A DNA stretch of 64,000 nt from Bacillus sp. AFS006103 (GTDB lineage: Bacteria > Bacillota > Bacilli > Bacillales > Cytobacillaceae): positions 129,142 through 193,141 of the forward strand of contig NTXX01000036.1 of NCBI GenBank assembly GCA_002559145.1, in the 5' to 3' direction. Shown here piece after piece: positions 1-8,964 of the stretch; the first letter of the stretch is position 1, and each line of letters opens with the position of its first letter. A program made the translations under genes and the position numbers. The notes under the pieces are model-generated. The model saw only the letters and a program-made list of their open reading frames with translations, searched no databases and was not told the DNA's origin.

Positions 1-1550
1 GCTTTAGTCGTCCATGATTCTACGTCCCAAATATCTGTTACCACGTCTTGGTAAAACTCAGGTTCATGAGAGATAAGGAGCATGCTTCCCTTATACGATT
101 TCAAAGCTCGTTTAAGCTCAGCTTTTGCATCTATATCTAAATGGTTGGTTGGCTCATCGAAAACAAGAATATTGCTTTCTTGGTTAAGGAGTTTACATAA
201 GCGGACTTTCGCTTGCTCGCCACCACTTAAAACCGATATTTTACTTTCAATGTGTTTTCTAGTTAATCCACATCTTGCAAGAGCAGCGCGAACCTGTCCT
301 TGGCTTAAATGAGGAAACTCATTCCATATTTCTTCGATGCACGTATTTTGATTTTCTGTTTTCACTTCTTGTTCAAAATAGCCAATATACTGGTGTTCAC
401 CGCGTTCAAGTGTACCAGAAAGAGATCTTATTTCTCCAAGCATGCTACGAAGGAGTGTTGTCTTTCCGATTCCATTCGCGCCAACCAAGGCGACTTTTTG
501 TCCACGCTCTATATAAAGGTTTAACGGTTTTGAAAGTGGCTCTTCGTACCCAATGATAAAATCTTTCGTCTCAAAAATTAATTTACCTGAGGTTCTTGCT
601 TCTTTAAAGTTGAAATCAGGTTTTGGTCGTTCCTGTGCAATTTCAATAACATCCATTTTATCGAGTTTTTTCTGTCTGGACATTGCCAGGCTGCTAGTAG
701 ATGCCCTTGCCTTATTACGGGCTACAAAATCCTTTAAATTAGAGATCTCTGATTGTTGTCTCTTAAAAGCAGCTTCAACTTGTATTTTTTTAGCTTCATA
801 GACAATAAGGAAATTGTTGTAATCACCGATGTAGCGATTTAATTCTTGATTTTCTAAATGGTAGATGACATTTACCACGCTATTAAGAAATGGCATATCA
901 TGCGAAATCAATAAAAAAGCATTCTCGTATTCTTGCAAGTAACGTCTTAACCACTCAATATGTTGTTCGTCTAAATAGTTTGTAGGCTCATCTAAAAGAA
1001 GAATATCTGGCTTCTCGAGTAAAAGCTTGGCTAATAAAACCTTTGTTCTTTGCCCGCCGCTCAAATCATGAACATCTTTTTCTAATCCTACATCCTCAAG
1101 ACCAAGTCCACGTGCCACTTCTTCTACTTTAGAATCAATAATATAAAAATCATTATTTGTTAATATATCTTGTAATGTACCAACTTCATCTAACAACTTT
1201 TCCATTTCTTCAGGTGTAACGTCCGATAATTTTTCATAAATCGTATTAATATTCGTTTCGACGTCAAAAAGGTATTGAAATGCCGTATTTAGTACGTCAC
1301 GGATTGTCATTCCCTGTTGTAAAGCCGTATGTTGATCAAGATAACCGACTCGTTGATGCTTTGCCCACTCTACTTTTCCATCATCAGGCTGAAGTTGCCC
1401 TGTAATGATATTCATAAACGTCGATTTACCTTCACCGTTTGCCCCAATTAAAGCGATATGTTCTCCTTTTAATAAGCGGAAGGATACATTATTAAAAATA
1501 GTCCGATCACCAAAGCCGTGGTTTAAGTCTTTAACCGTTAATATACTCAT
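1..1550 (-). CDS. yfmM: ABC-F family ATPase, YfmM-type (C-terminus cut by window edge)
   Basis: Translated from the minus strand, this starts MSILTVKDLNHGFGD and holds two ABC ATPase domains. Each has a Walker A (GANGEGKST near residue 37, GANGIGKTT in the second half) and an ABC signature (LSGGQRTK, LSGGEQAK) followed by a Walker B/D-loop (LLLDEPTNYLD, LVFDEPTNHLD). There are no membrane segments, so this is a soluble ABC-F protein of the kind that acts on the ribosome rather than a transporter. The sequence closely resembles what I recall of B. subtilis YfmM (about 518 aa). Here 516 codons are present and the window ends about two codons before the expected stop. The start ATG (1548-1550) has a GAGG ribosome site just upstream. 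Family membership is very secure; the exact ribosomal role or any antibiotic resistance is not. Confidence 0.93.
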   Translation of the reverse strand, partial: MSILTVKDLNHGFGDRTIFNNVSFRLLKGEHIALIGANGEGKSTFMNIITGQLQPDDGKVEWAKHQRVGYLDQHTALQQGMTIRDVLNTAFQYLFDVETNINTIYEKLSDVTPEEMEKLLDEVGTLQDILTNNDFYIIDSKVEEVARGLGLEDVGLEKDVHDLSGGQRTKVLLAKLLLEKPDILLLDEPTNYLDEQHIEWLRRYLQEYENAFLLISHDMPFLNSVVNVIYHLENQELNRYIGDYNNFLIVYEAKKIQVEAAFKRQQSEISNLKDFVARNKARASTSSLAMSRQKKLDKMDVIEIAQERPKPDFNFKEARTSGKLIFETKDFIIGYEEPLSKPLNLYIERGQKVALVGANGIGKTTLLRSMLGEIRSLSGTLERGEHQYIGYFEQEVKTENQNTCIEEIWNEFPHLSQGQVRAALARCGLTRKHIESKISVLSGGEQAKVRLCKLLNQESNILVFDEPTNHLDIDAKAELKRALKSYKGSMLLISHEPEFYQDVVTDIWDVESWTTK

Positions 1551-1694
1551 CTATTCAAACCTCATTTAAATTTCATTTTATTTTGATTGGAAATTTTTTA
1601 TATTTTTGTTCGCCTGTTGTTAGAAGTTAATTTTCAACTATAACACAGATAATGAAATAGTTGAATGGTTTAAATTGGAGGTGTGGGAACGGTT

Positions 1695-1753
1695 CAAAAA
1701 AGGTGCCTGACCTCCGATGCGTTAATGTTTTAACTCATTGGGGGTCAGGCACC
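1695..1753. repeat. Palindromic intergenic repeat, copy 1 (GTGCCTGACC family)
   Basis: Two arms of about 24 bases, GGTGCCTGACCTCCGATGCG and its imperfect complement ending GGGGGTCAGGCACC, are separated by a few bases and could form a long hairpin. Close relatives lie at 29731-29786 (full) and 23694-23723 (one arm). It is a dispersed repeat between the genes for the ABC-F protein and the phosphatase, with no coding potential. Confidence 0.7.
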
Positions 1754-1855
1754 ACTTTTGGGGAGTGACAGGTAAGGAATCTGATAGTACATCGCACATT
1801 TGTCGTTCGCATTAAGGCTCGGTGATGGAGTCTGGCTGCCTTAGGTGATTGGATT

Positions 1856-2488
1856 TCATTTTAGGTAGTATTCATCTCTAAAGGAAGTGTCAGCAATCCT
1901 ATCTACATGAAATTTACCGTTCAAATATTTGATCACAGAAACACTGCAATTTTCATGGTGAGGATAACCACTCAATTTTGCTATTTGCATTAAGTAGTGG
2001 CCGATTGTTACCCCGTGTGAAAATACTAGAACATTTCCACCTTCATTTTTATACTTTTGAATGATTTCATCGATAGCAGAACTTGTTCGTGTAAAAAGCT
2101 GTAAGGAGGATTCTCCTTGAGGTGCTGACATATTTAAATCGGTAAGACTGTATAATGTCTCTAGGATATTCCCATATTGAGCTAGAATTTCCGTTTCTGA
2201 TAGGGATACTAAAACACCAAGATTCATTTCCTTTAGACGTGGATCAGTAATGATGGGGATGTTTTGATGGCCAATGGCATACCTCGCTGTATCTACTACT
2301 CTCTGGCTTTCACTAGCGTATACTGCTTTAAATTCTATATCAGATAAACCGATTCCTACAGATTTAGCCTGTTCAATGCCATTATCTGTAAGTGGTGAAT
2401 CGTAAAATCCCTGTATTCGTTTCTCTACATTATAATGGGTCTCCCCATGCCGAACAAAATAAATATTCACTTCTTTTTCAGCGGACAC
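1856..2488 (-). CDS. Histidine phosphatase family protein
   Basis: A 210-residue protein with the phosphoglycerate-mutase-like histidine phosphatase fold. The phosphohistidine motif FVRHGETHYN is at residues 11-20, and the second catalytic histidine is in the VFSHGVTIGHYL stretch near residue 157. Length fits the small, cofactor-independent members (CobC/PhoE/GpmB-like), which dephosphorylate varied small molecules; the substrate cannot be read from the sequence. It is soluble, with no signal peptide. It stands alone, between a repeat element and a decayed MOSC gene, so context gives no pathway clue. Confidence 0.85.
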   Translation of the reverse strand: MSAEKEVNIYFVRHGETHYNVEKRIQGFYDSPLTDNGIEQAKSVGIGLSDIEFKAVYASESQRVVDTARYAIGHQNIPIITDPRLKEMNLGVLVSLSETEILAQYGNILETLYSLTDLNMSAPQGESSLQLFTRTSSAIDEIIQKYKNEGGNVLVFSHGVTIGHYLMQIAKLSGYPHHENCSVSVIKYLNGKFHVDRIADTSFRDEYYLK

Positions 2489-2647
2489 AAGTAAACACCA
2501 GCTTTATATTGGGATTAATAGATTGATAAAATGAATTTTAACACACCTCTCGATTAGTTTGTAATGAAATACACCAAGATTTTCCGGTCCAACATAGGTT
2601 GTGGGAATTCGTGGGGATCGTAATTTTGGAATAACCAATAAGGCTGA

Positions 2648-3059
2648 TTCAAGGCAGCCGATGTTCTAAGAGGAACAGAGATTCTTAACCGCCGTCAAAT
2701 AACGATTGTGTCTGTGGAAGAATTAGACAGGATTGCACAAGAATTAGGGGTTGAATCTGTACTGCCTGAGTGGTTAGGGGCTAATGTATTAGTTAAGGGA
2801 TTTCCGGAATTAACAAAACTCCCCATGGGTTCACGTATCCTTTTTCCAAGTGGAGCAGGATTAATATGTATGGGGAGGGAAACCAGCCTTGTACCTTACC
2901 TGGTGATGAAATCCAAAAGCATTATGAAGATCATGAGAAGTTATCCTTTCGTTTTGTCCGCGTAGGTTATAAAATCGGCGGGGGATTGTATGTGAAGTAG
3001 AAAGGCCTGGAATCATTCACGAAAATGATGAAGTTCAGGTTTTGGTTAATAATATTTAA
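2648..3059 (+). pseudogene. MOSC-domain protein remnant, frameshifted
   Basis: Three pieces in different frames together read as one MOSC-type protein. The first (2648 to about 2870) contains RGTEILNRRQ and LPEWLGANVLVKGFPELTKL. The second (about 2870-2985) contains NQPCTLPGDEIQ and FRFVRVGYK. The third (about 2988-3059) contains IVCEVERPGIIHENDEVQV. Pro-Cys and the final ERPG..H..D pattern are typical of MOSC sulfur-carrier domains. There is an in-frame stop upstream at 2645 and no plausible start with a ribosome site, so the gene is also truncated at its 5' end. A second, intact MOSC gene is at 24521-25153. Two frameshifts plus truncation argue for a dead gene rather than sequencing error. 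Confidence 0.7.
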
Positions 3060-3089
3060 AATCCGATGCAGTAAATGGAAGGGAAATGA

Positions 3090-3191
3090 ATGAAATCGAT
3101 TGGTTTTCTATATAAACTTGGATATAAAATAACAAATATCAGGCAATCAGTAACAGGTACTGTTCGCCAAATCTTTGCAATTCAAAGGTAA
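3090..3191 (+). CDS. Possible small ORF, 33 residues
   Basis: ATG at 3090 is preceded by GGAAGGGAAATGA, a fair ribosome site, and opens a 33-residue frame starting MKSIGFLYKLGYKITNIR. I do not recognise it. It follows the decayed MOSC gene and could itself be debris. Included only because start and ribosome site are well placed. Confidence 0.25.
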   Translation: MKSIGFLYKLGYKITNIRQSVTGTVRQIFAIQR

Positions 3192-3385
3192 CTACTTATG
3201 ATACGGTGATACTTATCATAAGTAAATGAGATTTTTAAAGTAAAACCTTTAGTTGAAACTGGATCAGCTGCTTAGAGTACTTCTAAGCTTTATTTTTGTT
3301 TCTAATCCGATAAAGTCCGTATAAAAAATATCGAGTGAAAAATTAATAATTGCGATACGATCTATTTGAAGAGGAGGGAAATGAA

Positions 3386-4240
3386 ATGTTACAAGAGTTT
3401 AATCATTTAATGGATTACATCGAAAAACATTTAACGGAGGAAATCCTTGGAAAAGAAATATCAAAAATTGTTGGGCTATCTGATTATCATTTTAAAAGAA
3501 TGTTTTCGTATATGGCTGGAATGACATTGAATGAGTATATCAAAAACAGGAGATTATCCAAAGCTAATGTTGAATTAATAAATGGTGCAAAAGTGACAGA
3601 TATTGCCTATAAATATGGCTATCAATCAATCGAAGGATTTTCAAGAGCCTTTCGTGAATGGTGCGGCTTCTTACCTTCAGAAGTATCGAAAAATAAAATT
3701 CAAAAATCATTTCCCAAATTTTCATTCTTTATAGATATTAAGGGAGGAACGTCCATGGAATTCAAAATTGAAAAGAAAGAGAAATTTAATATCATAGGTG
3801 TATCAAAAAGGGTGCCAATCCAATTCGAAGGTGTCAATAATGCAATTTTTGAACTAGCCCAATCCATTACCGAACAACAAAGAAATGAAATGCATCAAGT
3901 AGCTGATTTATATCCTCATCAAGTCTTGAATGTATCTTATAATTTTGATGATGGATATTTGGAGGAAAAAGGTTACTTAACTCATATGATTGGTTTTGCA
4001 ACGACAAAAGGAAATCCATTCGATGATTTAGATCAACTTTCGATCGAAGAAAGTTTATGGGCAATCTTCCCTAATCAAGGCCCATTTCCTGCTACCCTTC
4101 AAGAAACCACCGCAAGAATTTATTCGGAATGGCTGCCATCTTCAGGTTATGAAATAGCCAACCTACCTAGTATTTCTTTTACAAAGCATGATGGTACTTA
4201 TGAAAATGTATATAGCGAAATATGGATGCCAATAAAGTAA
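3386..4240 (+). CDS. AraC-family regulator with GyrI-like effector domain
   Basis: The N-terminal 100 or so residues are an AraC-type double helix-turn-helix: MLQEFNHLMDYIEKHL, then the second helix pair around DIAYKYGYQSIEGFSRAFRE. The C-terminal half after about residue 125 (MEFKIEKKEKFNIIGVSKRV) is a GyrI-like/BacEL small-molecule binding domain, ending with the typical YENVYSEIWMPIK. Such proteins (Rob/BltR/YdeE-like) activate efflux or stress genes on binding amphipathic ligands. The start at 3386 is chosen because GGAGG sits 7 bases upstream; a longer TTG frame from 3350 lacks a ribosome site. An internal ATG preceded by GGGAGG could also produce the GyrI domain alone. The likely target genes are not obvious. 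Confidence 0.88.
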   Translation: MLQEFNHLMDYIEKHLTEEILGKEISKIVGLSDYHFKRMFSYMAGMTLNEYIKNRRLSKANVELINGAKVTDIAYKYGYQSIEGFSRAFREWCGFLPSEVSKNKIQKSFPKFSFFIDIKGGTSMEFKIEKKEKFNIIGVSKRVPIQFEGVNNAIFELAQSITEQQRNEMHQVADLYPHQVLNVSYNFDDGYLEEKGYLTHMIGFATTKGNPFDDLDQLSIEESLWAIFPNQGPFPATLQETTARIYSEWLPSSGYEIANLPSISFTKHDGTYENVYSEIWMPIK

Positions 4241-4563
4241 AAAGTAAAAGTAGCTTAGTTATAAGACTAAAGAACTGTTTTTGAGGGGATGAACTGGTGA
4301 TCAGATTTCTTCGCGTAGAATAAAGGGCCATAGGAATAAAACTTCATTTATGAAAGTCACGGCGGACAGTACTATAAGTAAATGCGGTATTTGATTAATA
4401 AATAATCTTGGTTATTAATGATGAAATTAGCCAAGGTGAACATTGACTTATAGAGTGTGTTTTTTGTCTTAAATTCTTCTGGGCATAAGATTAGCATTAC
4501 GGTTAAAATGATGAAGAAAAACTGTAGATAGAGTAACGACCATAAATGACACATTAAATAATT

Positions 4564-4903
4564 AATAGAATAAGCACAGGAAGAACAAGCTTTGCTGAAT
4601 TTTTGGAAGAACTATCTAAATTTGGGGTTTTTCAAAAGATATCGATGTTGCCACAGGTCAAGCCACTTACAAGGGTGAACACTCCGAGTTGAAAACAGAA
4701 CCCCAAGTTAACTTTGTGATTTCAGATGATTTTATAGAAATCAGGCGTTCCAAGTTATCGCAAACATAACACTTCCCTTTTTAGACTTTCTGAGTGAGAT
4801 GGCTAACGCTGGAGTTGCAACGTATAACGTAAACATTACTGAAAAGAATGCTATTTACGTGGCCAAAAATGATGAACAAATAGTAGAACCGCTGCAACTT
4901 TAA
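4564..4903 (+). pseudogene. DUF1398-like gene remnant, frameshifted
   Basis: Three frame segments read through as a protein of the DUF1398 (YbcV-like) type. They are TSFAEFLEELSKFGV (frame 1), IDVATGQATYKGEHSELKT followed by FVISDDFIEI (frame 2), and FLDFLSEMANAGVATYNVNI with IVEPLQL and a stop (frame 3). The repeated pattern 'F..FL.....AGV..Y.V.......Y' is what I know from this family. No intact start was found and at least two shifts are needed, so it is non-functional. Family assignment is from pattern recall and moderate in strength. Confidence 0.45.
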
Positions 4904-5018
4904 ATTTCAGGGGCGTGTTCAAATCAGGTTACCTTAGTTAGGTCCGTTATGGAAGGCGTAAGTAATTGTATTTCAAGTAATACTAAGATTTCTGAAAAAG
5001 TAAAAAGATCGTTAATGA

Positions 5019-5044
5019 AACCCATGCGGGCGCATGGGTTTTTG
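5019..5044 (+). terminator. Rho-independent terminator-like hairpin
   Basis: AACCCATGC and GCATGGGTT form a 9-bp stem with a 4-base loop followed by TTT. It lies in the decayed region, about 115 bases after the DUF1398-like remnant. Confidence 0.6.
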
Positions 5045-5090
5045 TGCGCCTTTATTGCTAGAATTAGATGATAATTATGTTTCGAGACTC

Positions 5091-5297
5091 TTATTCTCGT
5101 TTTCCTTCATGTTGTGTTTTCCACTTGTTAGGTTCCTTGCTTCCGTTCTTTCTTGGAAATAAACCAAAATATTTTTCAAAGGTGCTGGCTAAGTAATAAT
5201 CGAAGGGGAATTCTTTTGCAAATGACTTGGTTAACCTTTCCGTTTCTTTAGCTGTTTCCCCATTTGATTCACAAAAAGTCCTTTTTCTAGGGGAAAT
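5091..5297 (-). pseudogene. C-terminal remnant of an unknown protein
   Basis: An open minus-strand frame of about 68 codons without a start codon contains the well-formed stretches ETAKETERLTKSFAKEFPF and YYLASTFEKYFGLFPRK and ends GKRE-stop. Its amino-acid composition looks like real coding sequence rather than noise, but I do not recognise the family. It begins right where the plus-strand DUF4357-like remnant (5281-5436) begins, suggesting a recombination junction. Confidence 0.3.
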
Positions 5298-5436
5298 TCA
5301 TTCTATATCCTCCGCGGCAGATAAAGCGAAGCAAACTTTAACTGGAAAAAGAGATACTTCAACAAATGGTTGGAGGTTTTGGAAATACATTGATGAAAAT
5401 GGGTAAGAGAAATATATCGATAATTTAAGGAAGTGA
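5281..5436 (+). pseudogene. DUF4357/RAMA-like C-terminal remnant
   Basis: The frame reads GEIHSISSAADKAKQTLTGK, then STNGWRFWKYIDENG, an in-frame TAA, then EKYIDNLRK-stop. The 'SAA..A...LTG....NGW.FWK' pattern is that of small DUF4357/RAMA domains found at the C-termini of restriction-system and methyltransferase proteins. No N-terminal part is present. It is therefore a fragment of a larger, probably defence-related gene lost from this locus. Confidence 0.4.
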
Positions 5437-5983
5437 TAATTATACAAGACAGGACTGCATCTTAATTTAATAGGTAGAAATAGTCAGCAGAGATAGACCC
5501 AGACCTGCATTATGCTAAAGTGTAGTAGTTTATAATGGATATGTAAAGAACTACGATGAGAACTTTTTTTCAGTGGTCCATTCAACAAACGGGCCATTTA
5601 ATTGAATAAGACTTCCAAACAAAACTGGATATTTGTTAATATCGGTGTGAGATTGTTTAAGTACAAGACTTCACAAAGTTATAGAAAAAGGCGATTCATA
5701 TTTGGAAAATAGGCTTTTATATATATTAATTTTTAATTAATAGGTTGGCGCACCACAATTACTTAAAACCAACTATTGGGTGGGGTACATCAAGGGTTAG
5801 TAGGATTAGGGCTGCTGCAATCGCGATTGCTGTATATTAATTTCGGGGTTGTAGGTTTGAAAAAAGTTTGATATAAATTTTTTAAGTATTTGGTATTTTT
5901 GGTACCTATCTGTAATGACTTTAATTTGAAGTTATACGAAAACACTGAAGTATTGAATTTAGGTACTTTTATATAAAAGGAAT
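5437..5983. other. Gene-poor stretch, no supported feature
   Basis: AT-rich DNA with short frames only. The longest (a 67-codon minus-strand frame ending in low-complexity residues) has no ribosome site or recognisable motif. I see no gene here; it continues the decayed region. Confidence 0.5.
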
Positions 5984-6020
5984 AACGCATCAAATCAAAT
6001 GACTTGATGCGTTAGTTTTA
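5984..6020. terminator. Hairpin beside the cupin remnant
   Basis: AACGCATCAA and TTGATGCGTT form a perfect 10-bp stem with a 10-base loop. On the minus strand this hairpin follows the stop of the cupin remnant, and it probably ended that operon. Confidence 0.55.
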
Positions 6021-6325
6021 TAATTTATTAAACCATTCATCCTCGACAGGTTCTAACCAATCCGTTTCTCCCGGTGTAATTGCTAAGTGTACAAACCAAC
6101 TGTCTTTTGTCGCACCATGCAAATGTTTTACATGCGGCGGAATCCAATTTTATGAGAGTGCCAGTTATTGCGAGCTCCTGGTGCAAAGGTTACATTCCCG
6201 ATTGATGCATTGAGTGGCGTTGGATCGGTAAACACCATTTGTAAGTATGCATCACCGATAAAGTTTGCTTCAACTTTTTTTCCTAATGGAAAGATTGTGC
6301 TATTGCTTAATTGTTCATTTGCCAT
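6018..6325 (-). pseudogene. Cupin-domain protein with internal deletion
   Basis: The N-terminal part (MANEQLSNSTIFPLGKK to NNWHSHKIG) is a cupin of the mandelonitrile-lyase-like or carboxymuconolactone-associated type. After HSH the frame breaks: the downstream bases read in another frame as IPPHVKHLHGATKDSWFVHL and LEPVEDEWFNKL-stop, the normal C-terminal half. The middle of the barrel is missing, so this is a deletion plus frame change, not a single-base error. It lies downstream of, and in line with, the RibD-like, SDR and CMD genes, with which such cupins commonly form operons. Confidence 0.75.
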
Positions 6326-6385
6326 ATTTTAATTTCTACTTTCTTTTAATTTTTAAAGTTACGCGATTCTTTCTTTTAATTTTGT

Positions 6386-7126
6386 CTAGTTAAAAGATGG
6401 TTGTTCATGTATTGTTATATACTTCATCCATAATCCACCATCGTCCAGTTTTTCTATGCTCTTTAAAAAGAAATTTACTGGTTGCCGCTTTTTAAGATAT
6501 GAGCTCGTTTCAAATAGTGTCACAGAGTTTGATGCACCATCTGCAATTGGGACTAAAACCAAACTCAACTCATCAATTAAACCTTCATTCAAAAAGGAGG
6601 AATTTAAAACCCCTCCACCTTCTAGTATTAATTGATCGATTGAAAATAACTTTTTTAGCTTTTCTACTACTACCGTAAAATCTAATCTGTCTTTTCCACC
6701 GAAAATATAAGATATACCTAGATTTTTTAGATAAGCTAGATAGGCATCAGATACTTGCTCTGTGAGTACTTCTATTATATGATCCCCCGTGCTATTCTCC
6801 CTTCCTTCTGAAATGTAGTTTTTTGTCCAACCTAATTTTCCAGAAGGATCTACTGCTACTGCATACGTTCTAGCATCTTTTTTTGCTACGTAATCAGTTC
6901 TAGGGATATTCGGAATGTTTTCTTGTTTTAAATCTAGTTTACTTCCTAATGTAAAGTTTTCTTCCATGGTAATCCTGCCACAAATCCATGCTTTACATCC
7001 GTATCGCTCATGAATTTTTTCGTACTCATCAATAAAATATGTTGCTCGTTCCTCATCCAAATAATCACCAATGATTTTCCCATCCAATGATGTTAACATG
7101 TGGCAAATAATATATGGTCTTTCCAA
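6386..7126 (-). CDS. RibD C-terminal domain (dihydrofolate-reductase-like) oxidoreductase
   Basis: A protein of about 246 residues with the RibD_C/DHFR-like fold: N-terminal CHMLTSLDGKIIGDY, the glycine-rich LILEGGGVLNSSFLNEGLID nucleotide-binding segment near residue 190, and a final beta strand region. The family reduces pyrimidine-type or other small carbonyl substrates with NAD(P)H, but most stand-alone members have no known substrate. I prefer the TTG start at 7126, because AAGGGG lies about 10 bases upstream; the longer TTG frame from 7177 has no ribosome site. It is transcribed with the upstream SDR and CMD genes. Confidence 0.82.
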   Translation of the reverse strand: MERPYIICHMLTSLDGKIIGDYLDEERATYFIDEYEKIHERYGCKAWICGRITMEENFTLGSKLDLKQENIPNIPRTDYVAKKDARTYAVAVDPSGKLGWTKNYISEGRENSTGDHIIEVLTEQVSDAYLAYLKNLGISYIFGGKDRLDFTVVVEKLKKLFSIDQLILEGGGVLNSSFLNEGLIDELSLVLVPIADGASNSVTLFETSSYLKKRQPVNFFLKSIEKLDDGGLWMKYITIHEQPSFN

Positions 7127-7227
7127 TGTTATTACCCCTTCTGATAAATTTTTTGAAAAGAATAAGGTAATGAACAAGCTGCCCCAAAAATAAAAAGTGG
7201 GGCAGCGTCATTAAATAAGTTTTCTTT

Positions 7228-7968
7228 TTAGAGTTCTTGAACTGTTGGACGAATAATCATCTCATTAATCGCTACATCAGATGGTTGTTCAATTGCAAAA
7301 GCAATGGCGCGGGCAATGCTCTCAGCCGGAATTGCAATGTTGTAGAAATCTTCAATTGCAGATTTTAGTTCTGTACCTGAAATTGTTTCTGGTAAATCAG
7401 TTGCAACTACTCCTGGCGAGATAATGGTTGTACGAATATTGTTACCAAACTCTTCTTTACGGAGACCTTCAGAAATGGCACGTACAGCAAATTTTGTACC
7501 ACTATAAACCGCACTTGCAGCCATTACTTCGTGCCCTGCTACTGAAGAAACATTAATAATATGCCCTTCTTTTCTTTCTCTCATAGAAGGAAGAACAGCA
7601 CCAATACCATAAAGTAGACCTTTGATATTCACATCAATCATCGTATTCCATTCATTGATTTTTTTCTCATAAAGAGGCGATAGCGGCATTAACCCTGCAT
7701 TATTTACCATTACGTCAATTTTTCCAAACTCTTTAAGAGCGTATTCAGCTAGCTCTTCCATTTGTTCATGCGAAGTCACATCGGTCACTTTATAAATAGC
7801 TTCTCCGCCATTATTTTGAATCTCTTCTTGTAATTTCTTTAATCGATCTTCACGACGAGCGGCAAGAACCAACTTCGCCCCTTTAGAAGAAAGTTCTTTT
7901 GCAGTAGTTTCTCCGATTCCACTAGAAGCACCCGTAATAATGACAACTTTACCTTGAATATTTGACAT
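7228..7968 (-). CDS. SDR family NAD(P)-dependent oxidoreductase
   Basis: A classical 246-residue short-chain dehydrogenase. The nucleotide-binding TGASSGIG is at residues 13-20, NNAG near residue 90, the catalytic Ser in INVSSVAG, and the YSGTK Tyr/Lys pair near residue 155. The C-terminus (NEMIIRPTVQEL) is typical of YdfG-like SDRs, which reduce 3-hydroxy acids, aldehydes or quinone-like carbonyls. It lies 16 bases downstream of the CMD gene and presumably shares its transcript, under control of the divergent TetR gene. Confidence 0.9.
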   Translation of the reverse strand: MSNIQGKVVIITGASSGIGETTAKELSSKGAKLVLAARREDRLKKLQEEIQNNGGEAIYKVTDVTSHEQMEELAEYALKEFGKIDVMVNNAGLMPLSPLYEKKINEWNTMIDVNIKGLLYGIGAVLPSMRERKEGHIINVSSVAGHEVMAASAVYSGTKFAVRAISEGLRKEEFGNNIRTTIISPGVVATDLPETISGTELKSAIEDFYNIAIPAESIARAIAFAIEQPSDVAINEMIIRPTVQEL

Positions 7969-7984
7969 TTAATAACACCCTTTC

Positions 7985-8740
7985 TTAATTTTTAGGAATA
8001 ATTTCATTGACGCAATTTAATGCGTTCAGTGTTCTTGGGAAGCCCATATAGGGAAGACAGTGAGTGATGGCGGTAATTAACATTTCCTTGTCATTGCCTA
8101 CATTTAGGTTTCCTTGCACATGTGACTTCACTTGGTTTTCAGCGCCACCTAACGCACTGACGATACAGAGCGTCAGGATTTCTCGTGTTTTCAAATCGAG
8201 TCCTCCACGGGTGTAGAAGTCACCAAAACAAAAAGAAGAAAGATACTCCGGTATATGCTTTTGGTTTGCCGGTGCTCCCTCCCGCATTTTTGCGATTACA
8301 TCACCAAAAATCTCTACCTGCACGGCAAGTCCCTTGTCAAAACGATTATCTTCTTCAACCTGCTTTTGGCTTTCAATAGGTAACGCAATATTCTTGGATT
8401 TAAAAACCTCATTTATCTCAGCGATGGCATTCAGCGTTTTGGGGAATCCAATGTAGGGAGCACACTGGTAAACTGCTTCTTTGATTTCTACAGGTGTCAG
8501 CCCCACGTTCAGCCCAGCTTCAACATGAGCCTTGAGCTGAGGCAACGTCTGTTTGGTAGCAAGCACTACCAAAGTGATAAGTTCACGTAGCTTATCATCC
8601 AGATTACCTTGATAAAAAACTTCCCCAAAAATGAAGTGGTTTAAGATGTCCTGAAAATCAGGATCGGTGGAGTATGCGACAGGTACTCCATCACCAAATA
8701 GCTGTTTGTATTTTTCATTGCTCTTTTCAACACGATCCAT
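7985..8740 (-). CDS. Carboxymuconolactone decarboxylase family protein (tandem domains)
   Basis: 251 residues containing two CMD/AhpD-like helical domains. The first has LRELITLVVLATKQTLPQLK and HVEAGLNVGLTPVEIKEAVY; the second has KTREILTLCIVSALGGAENQ and HVQGNLNVGNDKEM. The family includes gamma-carboxymuconolactone decarboxylases and AhpD-like antioxidant proteins, but the CxxC pair of AhpD is not present here, so a peroxidase role is not supported. The start at 8740 (MDRVEKSNEKYKQLFGDG) is set by AGGAGG 8 bases upstream; longer frames reaching 8842 have none. It is the first gene of a leftward operon divergent from a TetR regulator. Confidence 0.88.
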   Translation of the reverse strand: MDRVEKSNEKYKQLFGDGVPVAYSTDPDFQDILNHFIFGEVFYQGNLDDKLRELITLVVLATKQTLPQLKAHVEAGLNVGLTPVEIKEAVYQCAPYIGFPKTLNAIAEINEVFKSKNIALPIESQKQVEEDNRFDKGLAVQVEIFGDVIAKMREGAPANQKHIPEYLSSFCFGDFYTRGGLDLKTREILTLCIVSALGGAENQVKSHVQGNLNVGNDKEMLITAITHCLPYMGFPRTLNALNCVNEIIPKN

Positions 8741-8897
8741 ATATAAACCTCCTGTTTGAATTAAATTTACTCTTCTATTGTGCCGAAGGTAGTTAAATTT
8801 GATGTTTTTAGAAAAGATACATATTGATGCGATATGGCACATCTGTGTATAATTTAAAATAAAAACAGGATGTCTGCAATAATCAATTGAACACGAT

Positions 8898-8915
8898 TTG
8901 TGCCTTATTGCACAA
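8898..8915. promoter_or_regulatory. Candidate TetR operator in divergent promoter region
   Basis: TTGTGC-cttatt-GCACAA is a perfect 6-6-6 inverted repeat in the space between the CMD operon and the TetR gene at 8965. It overlaps a TTGCAC (8908-8913) that, 18 bases later, is followed by TAATTA, a possible promoter for the tetR gene. Position and symmetry suit an autoregulatory operator; binding is inferred. Confidence 0.5.
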
Positions 8916-8964
8916 GTTGAATAAAATTGTGTAATTATTTTTAAGAAAGTTTGGTGAATCTCAC

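Noticed and set aside
82..801. Four plus-strand frames of 71-93 codons
   Set aside because: They are shadows of the minus-strand ABC-F gene, whose two ATPase domains read cleanly through the region.
4372..4554. Hydrophobic 60-codon minus-strand frame
   Set aside because: No ribosome site, no recognisable motif, and it lies in decayed AT-rich DNA where hydrophobic frames arise by chance.
5790..5993. 67-codon minus-strand frame
   Set aside because: Biased composition, no ribosome site and no similarity that I can recognise; ends at a terminator-like hairpin.
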